A stretch of DNA of 64,000 bases from CAYVVD01 sp964454975 (GTDB lineage Bacteria > Bacteroidota > Ignavibacteria > Kapaibacteriales > UBA2268). Position numbers and translations under genes: made by a program. Shown one piece after another: positions 58,191-64,000 of the stretch (position 1 is the stretch's first letter; each line of letters starts with the position of its first letter). The notes under the pieces were generated by a model. It saw only the letters and a list, made by a program, of their open reading frames with translations, searched no databases and was not told where the DNA came from. The DNA lies in contig CAYVVD010000012.1 in the NCBI GenBank assembly GCA_964454975.1, positions 1 to 64,000 on the forward strand. The letters are read 5' to 3'.

Positions 58191-60428
58191 TTGAATACTT
58201 CTAAGCACATATTTTTGAAAACTTTCCTAATACTTGCCTGCCTGCAAATTCTCAATTGCAAATCGGCAAGTATTAAAATTCTTGATAATGAAAACGGTGT
58301 TGCACTTGCAAATGCCAGCGTATCATTTGAATGTATTTCAGACGATTGCCCTGAGAAAATAAAACACTTGATGACAAATAAACTTGGATTTGTACATTTT
58401 CCAGGCACAGGAGAATATAAGGTAACAGTCCGTTTTGTTGGGTATGAGCTCTTTGTTCAAGAGTTTCAGTCATCAAATGATACTACAATCAGCTTAATTC
58501 CAAAACCAGTACAGTTTGACGAGATTGTCAGCACAGGGCAGTATATTCCGCAAAGCTCGCAGAAATCAATTTTTCCGGTTGAAGTAATTAACAACGAGAC
58601 AGTTGAGGCTCATGGCGCAAACAACCTACGCGAGTTGTTAATAACACAGAACAATATCAGTATCGAGCAGGATAATATACTTGGTTCTGCAATTAACATT
58701 AACGGTGTAACCGGAAGAAACGTGAAGATACTTGTTGACGGTGTGCCTGTTATCGGGCGGCTGAACGGGAATATTGATATCAGCCAGGTAACAATGGCTA
58801 ATGTTAAGCAAGTTGAAATTGTAAAAGGCCCTATGTCTGTCATGTACGGAACGGATGCATTGGGAGGCGTTATAAACATAATTACTAATGATGCCTCATC
58901 TGAAAAGATAAACTTCACTTCCAATACATATATTGAATCTGTCGGGCAATATAATGTTGACGGGCAATTGAACCTGAGCCGTGATAATATTGGATTATTT
59001 TTAAACGGTGGAAGGAACCTGTTCCAGGGTTACGACCAAACAGAAGAGACCCGTTTCAGGCAATGGAAACCAAAGGAACAGTTATTTGGTGGGCTCAAAG
59101 CAATATATGCACTTGAAAATCACAGTATCAGGTATTCAGGTGATGTATTCCATGAGTTTATTTTGAACAGGGGCCAGCCCCGGGGGTACTTCGGTGATTA
59201 TTCTTTTGATGATAAATACAAGACACTTCGCTTAATAAACTCGCTTGATTTTAACGGGAATGTTGGTGATGGAAAATATTATGAAGTTACAGCCTCATAC
59301 TCCAATTACCGCAGACAAAAGAACAAGTTCTATAAAGACCTGACAGATTTAAGCGAGTCTCTCACATCTGAAGAAGGTTCCCAGGATACATCATTTTATA
59401 ACAGCTTCCTCCTGAGGGCAACATTCAGCAATGATAAATTTGCTTCGAACATTAGCTACCAATGGGGTTTTGAAATGAACCTCAACGAAGCTGAAAGCAA
59501 TAAAATAGCCGAAAAGAACAAACACCTTGGGGATTACGGCCTTTACCTCAGCATGCAGTATGAACCATGGGATGGTTTTGCAATCCAGCCTGCAGCGAGG
59601 GCAATGTACAACACAATATATGACGCACCAATCACACCTTCGCTGCATTTGCTTTATGGCATATTCGATTTCCTCGTTGCACGCGCGTCCTATGCACGTG
59701 GATTCAGGGCGCCCGGCTTGCAGGAACTATATTTCAACTTTGTGGACATTAACCACGACCTGAAGGGAAATGAAAATCTAAAGGCCGAAAGGTCGCATAA
59801 CTTTAATTTCTCGCTCGCATATACAGAAAGCAGCAATGAACACCACTTCAAACTCGAGCCGGCTTTCTTTTATAATGAAATAACAGACTTAATTACCCTA
59901 TCCCAGGTTGCGGGCATAACTTATAACTACATAAATATTGGCGATTACAGTTCAATAGGCGGAAACCTCAAACTCGATTACGTAACAAGCGCATTATATG
60001 CTAATCTTGGAGTGGCATATATAGGCAGGCAAAACCAGGATTATGTTGAACGTAATGTTTCGCAGTATTCATTTTCACCCGAACTCTCTGTAAACATCAC
60101 CTATAAAATGGAATTTATAGACACTTATTTAGATGCTTTCTATAAGCTCACTGGTACGAACAAAGGCTATACACAGGCAGAGAATGAGGAAGGCGAAACC
60201 GAAATAAGAGAATATGAAATCGAATCATACAATATGCTTAATTTGAGTTTGCGAAAGGAGCTCTTTGACAAAATGCTAACCCTCCATGCCGGTATTAAGA
60301 ACCTGTTTGATGTAAATGATTTGAAATCGTCAATTGTGGGACTGACTTCAGGCGCTCACACAGCCAGTAATTTCCCTGTTGCGTGGGGCAGGTCATTATT
60401 TATAAACGCTAAATTCAACCTGAATTGA
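58191..60428 (+). CDS. TonB-dependent receptor, HmuR-like
   Basis: 745 residues. A signal peptide and a short carboxypeptidase-like domain (about 24-105) precede the plug (NLRELLITQNNISIEQDN, VKILVDGVPVIGR, VEIVKGPMSVMYGTDALGGVINI). The barrel contains YARGFRAPGLQELYF, as in heme receptors of the HmuR/HemR type (FRAP box), and ends in a NAKFNLN strand. Heme or another metal-tetrapyrrole is the likely ligand. The only plausible starts are TTG (58191 or 58215), and no ribosome site is seen. The stop overlaps the next gene by four bases. Confidence 0.88.
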   Translation: MNTSKHIFLKTFLILACLQILNCKSASIKILDNENGVALANASVSFECISDDCPEKIKHLMTNKLGFVHFPGTGEYKVTVRFVGYELFVQEFQSSNDTTISLIPKPVQFDEIVSTGQYIPQSSQKSIFPVEVINNETVEAHGANNLRELLITQNNISIEQDNILGSAININGVTGRNVKILVDGVPVIGRLNGNIDISQVTMANVKQVEIVKGPMSVMYGTDALGGVINIITNDASSEKINFTSNTYIESVGQYNVDGQLNLSRDNIGLFLNGGRNLFQGYDQTEETRFRQWKPKEQLFGGLKAIYALENHSIRYSGDVFHEFILNRGQPRGYFGDYSFDDKYKTLRLINSLDFNGNVGDGKYYEVTASYSNYRRQKNKFYKDLTDLSESLTSEEGSQDTSFYNSFLLRATFSNDKFASNISYQWGFEMNLNEAESNKIAEKNKHLGDYGLYLSMQYEPWDGFAIQPAARAMYNTIYDAPITPSLHLLYGIFDFLVARASYARGFRAPGLQELYFNFVDINHDLKGNENLKAERSHNFNFSLAYTESSNEHHFKLEPAFFYNEITDLITLSQVAGITYNYINIGDYSSIGGNLKLDYVTSALYANLGVAYIGRQNQDYVERNVSQYSFSPELSVNITYKMEFIDTYLDAFYKLTGTNKGYTQAENEEGETEIREYEIESYNMLNLSLRKELFDKMLTLHAGIKNLFDVNDLKSSIVGLTSGAHTASNFPVAWGRSLFINAKFNLN

Positions 60429-61470
60429 AAAGAATATTTAACATATCGCCAGCCATTATATTCCTGATGATTACCGCCTGTATCCCAGAAGAATCACCTG
60501 TCAATGTTCAGAGCAACACCGATGCTATAATAAAGACCATAACTATGGGTTCGGATTACAGGCAACAGATCTTCTTCGACCTTGACAACAATCAAATAGC
60601 ATCAAGTAATGATTACATTGAATGGGATTTAGGCTTTGCAGATACCGATGACGACTATCACATAATTATAAATTTTGCGAAAACCAGTGGAGTCTATGAC
60701 TTGGGGCCTTTAAACTTTGATGAAGTATCACAAGCTGATACAATAGGCTTGACAGAGGATGACAGGAAAAAAGACTATCCCTCCGGAAACAAAGATTCGA
60801 CTGCATTTGGTAAATGGTGGTCTGAAGAAAAAGGAAAGATTATTTCTATGGGTCACGTATATCTCGTTGACAAGGGGGGCTTATCGAGAAACAACCGGTT
60901 CGGCGTCATCAAGATGCAGATTCTTGCTTATGAGAATGGAGCTTATAAATTAAAATATGCCGAACTAAATGGCGAAAATGAATCATTAATTGAAATACCA
61001 AAGCTGGATTTATATAACTTCAGATACATCAATCTCGATTATCCCGGTGCAATTGCAGATATCGAACCTCCCCGCGACCAGTGGGACATTTTATTTACAA
61101 AATTTACCGAATATCTTGAGGCGGAAAAAGGCGAGTTCNNNNNNNNNNCGAGTTCCTTTGGTATAGTGTAACAAGTGCAATCACCAACCCATATTATGTC
61201 GAGACAGCGGAAAAACACGATACTGATTTTGTAAACATTGATTATAGTGTAACCGATGATTTATCATTCAGCAAAGACTGGAATGTAATCGGACACGACT
61301 GGAAATATTTTGACCTGCAAGGAGGAAGTTATATTATTTTCCCGTGGAAAGTGTATATCATCAGGGGACGGTTCGATTTCTACTACAAGCTTCGCTTTCT
61401 CGATTTCTACGACGAAACCGGCAACAAAGGCACACCTGAGTTTGAATATAAAAAGCTGCAACCGGAATAA
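60425..61470 (+). CDS. HmuY-like heme-binding lipoprotein (true frame spans a false gap)
   Basis: Start TTG 60425 overlaps the receptor stop (TTGA). The lipobox FLMITAC gives Cys19. The assembled frame stops soon after the N run at 61139-61148. The 7 bases before the gap (CGAGTTC) are repeated right after it; collapsing them gives an uninterrupted frame of about 342 residues to TAA at 61468-61470. The rescued part, DQWDILFTKFTEYL..GEFLWYSVTSAITNPYYVE, is the HmuY signature (WD.xFT ... TG/SxxTNP), which supports the join. HmuY-type lipoproteins bind heme and hand it to the neighbouring TonB receptor. Confidence 0.88.
61139..61148. other. Assembly gap (10 N) with duplicated 7-base flanks
   Basis: CGAGTTC occurs directly before and directly after the N run. 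This fits two overlapping contigs joined with a default spacer. Seventeen bases (10 N plus 7) are probably artificial. Confidence 0.92.
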
Positions 61471-61483
61471 CCAAAAGACAGTA

Positions 61484-62074
61484 TTATTGCTTAACTACCT
61501 CGTCCGGTTTAATAATTCCATTTAGAATGGCATAAACAGTAAGACCGGAGATGGTTTTTATCCCCAGTTTATTAGTGATGTTTTTGCGGTGGCAAATCAC
61601 TGTATTGATGCTAATGAATAATTGCTCGGCTATCTCTTTGTTTGAATAACCCATTGCTACTTTCTGTAATACATCGTATTCCCTTTGCGAAAGGACATCC
61701 TCCGTTTTGTCTCCATTTTCACTGAAAGGTTCATTAAAGAAATTATAGAATTTATTGAATATTTTTTTTTGGGTATCAGTTTCAATTAAAATTGCATTGT
61801 TACCAAAATCACGTTCCGAATCCGCAATACACATAATACGGGAATTATTATATCCGGAAACAAGAAGTTCATAATTTTCATCAAACGGCTCTGGAACAAA
61901 GTCCCTTTCGAAGATAACAAAGCTACCTTTGAATTCCGAGGCTAATTCAACCAGTTCGTTAAAACCATCAACCTCTTTTATCTGAGGATCCATTCCAACA
62001 ACGCTGATCATAGTTTTTATACCCAGCCGCAGAAGGTATTTATCCGAAGCTATTATAACCATCCTGTCAGGCAT
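61484..62074 (-). CDS. LuxR-type regulator with receiver-like N-terminus
   Basis: 196 residues from the ATG at 62074; a TTG at 62089 is possible. The N-terminal 120 residues look like a response-regulator receiver, but the usual phospho-Asp position reads VIFERDF, with Glu in place of Asp or a shifted site. The C-terminal HTH is typical LuxR/GerE (LSQREYDVLQKVAMGYSNKEIAEQLFISINTVICHRKN). It overlaps the hemerythrin gene by 8 bases, so the pair is co-translated. A role in nitric oxide or oxygen response is inferred from the partner. Confidence 0.88.
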   Translation of the reverse strand: MPDRMVIIASDKYLLRLGIKTMISVVGMDPQIKEVDGFNELVELASEFKGSFVIFERDFVPEPFDENYELLVSGYNNSRIMCIADSERDFGNNAILIETDTQKKIFNKFYNFFNEPFSENGDKTEDVLSQREYDVLQKVAMGYSNKEIAEQLFISINTVICHRKNITNKLGIKTISGLTVYAILNGIIKPDEVVKQ

Positions 62075-62828
62075 TGCTGCTATTCCCAATCATTTCCAAT
62101 ACTTTTTCTTCAAGGTGCTTTACTTTGGGTATAAGGACGTTGTCCTCAATGCGGGCGTGATTGCTCATGTCATTTTCCAGCTTGAACAGCTCTGTCAGCA
62201 GATGATGACAAAGCGACTTATCCTTTGGCGAGGGCAGGTATTTAATTATAATGTTCTTTAAATCATAAAGCTTATCTTCTGTATTATCGTGCTGCTCTTC
62301 ATACTCAGAAATTGGGAATTCACGTAATTTTACAGCCAGATTTTCTGATACTTTGCCCGATACAACCGCTTCTTCAATCTCAATTGCATAGGGATAAATA
62401 CTGTTTTCTTCTCTGGCAAGATGTGCTTTTACTTCTTCGATATAACCGTAGAAGAAACTCTCCAGGATATCAAGGAATTTAACATCCCCGTTTACACCCG
62501 AAGATATAAAACTGTGCAAATGCTCCTCAATTTCGGGGATTTTTATATCCATGTAGTAATTATGGGATTTTTGGAGGTAATCGATAATAAGATTTACCGA
62601 AAATGACTGCAACTGAGTATCAGGGAAGTAATCAGTGTAATAAACAGACTTAATAATTTCGAGAAAAAATTCCTTGTTAATTTTATATCGTTCACAAATC
62701 TGGCTAATTGTACTGTCCCTAAATCCTAGCGGAATGCCGAAACGGTCAATAACCTGTAATAGCTTTATATCACTGTGGATTAAGTCAGCCAGCTTTGTTG
62801 ATTCGCTTATTTCGATTCTTGGTTTCAT
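62067..62828 (-). CDS. Hemerythrin-domain protein (ScdA/YtfE-like layout)
   Basis: 253 residues. The N-terminal 70 residues resemble the ScdA/DUF542 domain (DRFGIPLGFRDSTISQICERY) without its usual Cys pair. The rest is a hemerythrin HHE domain with di-iron ligands in LQKSHNYY, HLAREENSIYPY, EEQHDNTED and MSNHARIEDNVLIP. Such proteins sense or bind O2 or NO and can repair Fe-S clusters. It pairs with the downstream LuxR regulator, a combination common in Bacteroidota. Confidence 0.88.
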   Translation of the reverse strand: MKPRIEISESTKLADLIHSDIKLLQVIDRFGIPLGFRDSTISQICERYKINKEFFLEIIKSVYYTDYFPDTQLQSFSVNLIIDYLQKSHNYYMDIKIPEIEEHLHSFISSGVNGDVKFLDILESFFYGYIEEVKAHLAREENSIYPYAIEIEEAVVSGKVSENLAVKLREFPISEYEEQHDNTEDKLYDLKNIIIKYLPSPKDKSLCHHLLTELFKLENDMSNHARIEDNVLIPKVKHLEEKVLEMIGNSSNA

Positions 62829-62854
62829 ATCAGTTACTGTCTTTTATATTAAAT

Positions 62855-62862
62855 CAAATGTA
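62855..62862 (-). promoter_or_regulatory. Possible -7 box for the hemerythrin-LuxR pair
   Basis: TACATTTG on the minus strand fits TAnnTTTG, 26 bases before the ATG. No -33 TTG at a suitable distance. Confidence 0.35.
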
Positions 62863-62975
62863 AATTAATAAAATGAATTAACCCCGCCTAATACATTAAT
62901 TATTTGTAATAATTTGGAATTGGAACACCAATAAATTATATTCGGAGTAATTATTCTGATTATAATATTAAAACC

Positions 62976-63560
62976 ATGGGACATATAAAACATTATACCG
63001 GTTATCACTTGATGTTTAAGAGCTTACTTAACTCTACTGCCTGGATTTTAAATCAGATTAAATTTTCCTTTCCTAAGCAGGACATTCAAACTCTAATTGA
63101 TATTTACATTCACCGAAGTGTAATGTTATATAAAAGGGGCAGAATAAATAAATCAATCGATATTATTAATAAAGCGCTTGAATTGGAAGATAACAATCCA
63201 TTCATTTTACTTAACCGTGGTACATTCTACATGGAATCCGGACAGCTTTATCCGGCGCATGAAGATTTTACTAAAGGAATTGATTCTAACCCTGATTTCC
63301 TTCCATTTTACTTGAACAGGGGCATTGTGTACGAAAAAATGGGAAAAATTTCAAAAGCTATTGATGATTATAATACTCTGATTGAATTTGACCCTGAGCA
63401 TGCTCCTGCATACTTAAACAGAGGTGTTCTCTTGGCGGAAAAGGGTAATAACGAAAAGGCGGTTGAAGATTTTGACAAAGCAATTAAGATCAACCCGGGT
63501 TATACTGCTGCAAAAGAGAATAAAAAAATTGTTTTAAAACAGGCTGTTAATATTCACTAA
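62976..63560 (+). CDS. TPR-repeat protein
   Basis: 194 residues with at least four tetratricopeptide repeats from about residue 44 (SVMLYKRGRINKSIDIINKALE, LNRGTFYMESGQLYPAHEDF, and two more). No signal peptide is clear. It probably mediates protein-protein contacts. It is divergent from the hemerythrin gene and 16 bases before the cytochrome gene, so it may belong to the nos-type operon. Confidence 0.85.
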   Translation: MGHIKHYTGYHLMFKSLLNSTAWILNQIKFSFPKQDIQTLIDIYIHRSVMLYKRGRINKSIDIINKALELEDNNPFILLNRGTFYMESGQLYPAHEDFTKGIDSNPDFLPFYLNRGIVYEKMGKISKAIDDYNTLIEFDPEHAPAYLNRGVLLAEKGNNEKAVEDFDKAIKINPGYTAAKENKKIVLKQAVNIH

Positions 63561-63576
63561 TATAAATGAGGCAATA

Positions 63577-64000
63577 ATGAAAAGCAGAATTCTACAACTA
63601 ATGATTATCCCTATAGCTGCATTAATCTTCTCATGTTCATCGGAAAAAGAAGAAGAACTCCCGGAAATAAACATTCCTAAGCCAGAAGCAAAAGCAGAAA
63701 AACCGGCAAATTCTTCCGGCCTTTCAGAAGATGAATTAAAATATGGGATCGGGCCAGTCAGAAATGTAGAGCTTGGCAAAATAAGCCTGATTGAGGCAAA
63801 AAAAGGAGAGAAAATATTCGATACTAAGTGCGCGACCTGTCACAAATTGGGTGAACGCTATACAGCCCCGCCACTGGGTGATGTGCTGGAAAGGAGAACA
63901 CCCGAATACGTGATGAATATGATACTGAATCCTGATGAAATGACCAAAAAACATCCCGAAGCAAAAAAACTTCTGGGTGAGTACCTTACTCAGATGACAT
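63577..64000 (+). CDS. Cytochrome c lipoprotein, nos-cluster type (partial)
   Basis: First 141 residues; the end is outside the window. The lipobox IFSC gives Cys20. The class I cytochrome c domain has CATCHKLGERY at Cys85-His89 and an expected Met ligand after EYLTQM. GLSEDELKYGIGPV and NMILNPDEMTKKHPEAK are features I recall from cytochromes next to clade II nosZ in Bacteroidota, where they are thought to feed electrons to nitrous oxide reductase. The assignment to nos rests on family memory and cannot be confirmed from this window. Confidence 0.82.
   Translation, partial: MKSRILQLMIIPIAALIFSCSSEKEEELPEINIPKPEAKAEKPANSSGLSEDELKYGIGPVRNVELGKISLIEAKKGEKIFDTKCATCHKLGERYTAPPLGDVLERRTPEYVMNMILNPDEMTKKHPEAKKLLGEYLTQMT

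Noticed and set aside
1..64000. tRNA, rRNA, insertion sequence or prophage genes
   Set aside because: None recognised: no transposase or integrase motifs, and no intergenic segment with tRNA-like folds was found by eye.

Overview
The window looks like a chromosomal scaffold from a member of the Bacteroidota/Chlorobiota (FCB) group, probably an Ignavibacteria- or Kapabacteria-like lineage assembled from a metagenome. The clues are alternative complex III joined to a caa3 oxidase, type IX secretion (T9SS) sorting domains, a TonB receptor paired with a DUF4249 lipoprotein, HmuY-like proteins, -33 TTG / -7 TAnnTTTG promoters, and low GC. The lineage is inferred from gene content only. Three runs of N mark scaffold joins, and at least two of them distort gene models.

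1-16 kb (minus strand) is respiratory. It holds the start of cydA, an unfamiliar 8-TM protein with a C-terminal cytochrome c domain, and a long operon: actA (pentaheme), a small membrane or Tat-like ORF, actB, actC, an actD-actE fusion, actF, a monoheme cytochrome c, sco, coxA (A2 type, YSHP motif), coxC, subunit IV, coxB with a fused heme c, and ctaB. Together these form a quinol to cytochrome c to O2 chain with its copper and heme assembly factors.

16-24 kb holds a phosphohexomutase, a coupled trio (MauE/DoxX, ComF, exported aminopeptidase P) and two tandem TMTC-like membrane TPR proteins. 24-40.5 kb (minus) is a surface-protein locus: a small T9SS protein, a fibre-like protein of more than 2,000 residues built from decapeptide repeats and a heptad stalk, and two fibronectin-III-like proteins, one of 2,731 residues with a T9SS tail.

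41-55 kb is mixed: rsmB, a HAD phosphatase, an exonuclease with a decayed GIY-YIG domain, a TonB receptor with DUF4249 lipoprotein, a phosphoglucose/phosphomannose isomerase, a small Tudor-like protein with rpsU, a C45-type hydrolase, a TetR regulator with a lipoprotein, and acetyl-CoA synthetase.

55.2-61.5 kb (plus) is the most interesting locus. It looks like a heme or metal-tetrapyrrole acquisition operon: a lipoprotein chelatase (CbiX-like), a PepSY-type membrane protein, a T9SS-sorted HmuY-like protein, a TonB receptor and a HmuY-like lipoprotein, with a good promoter in front. 61.5-64 kb holds a hemerythrin/LuxR pair, a TPR protein and the start of a cytochrome c lipoprotein of the kind found beside clade II nosZ. 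This suggests that a nitrous oxide reductase cluster continues past the window edge.
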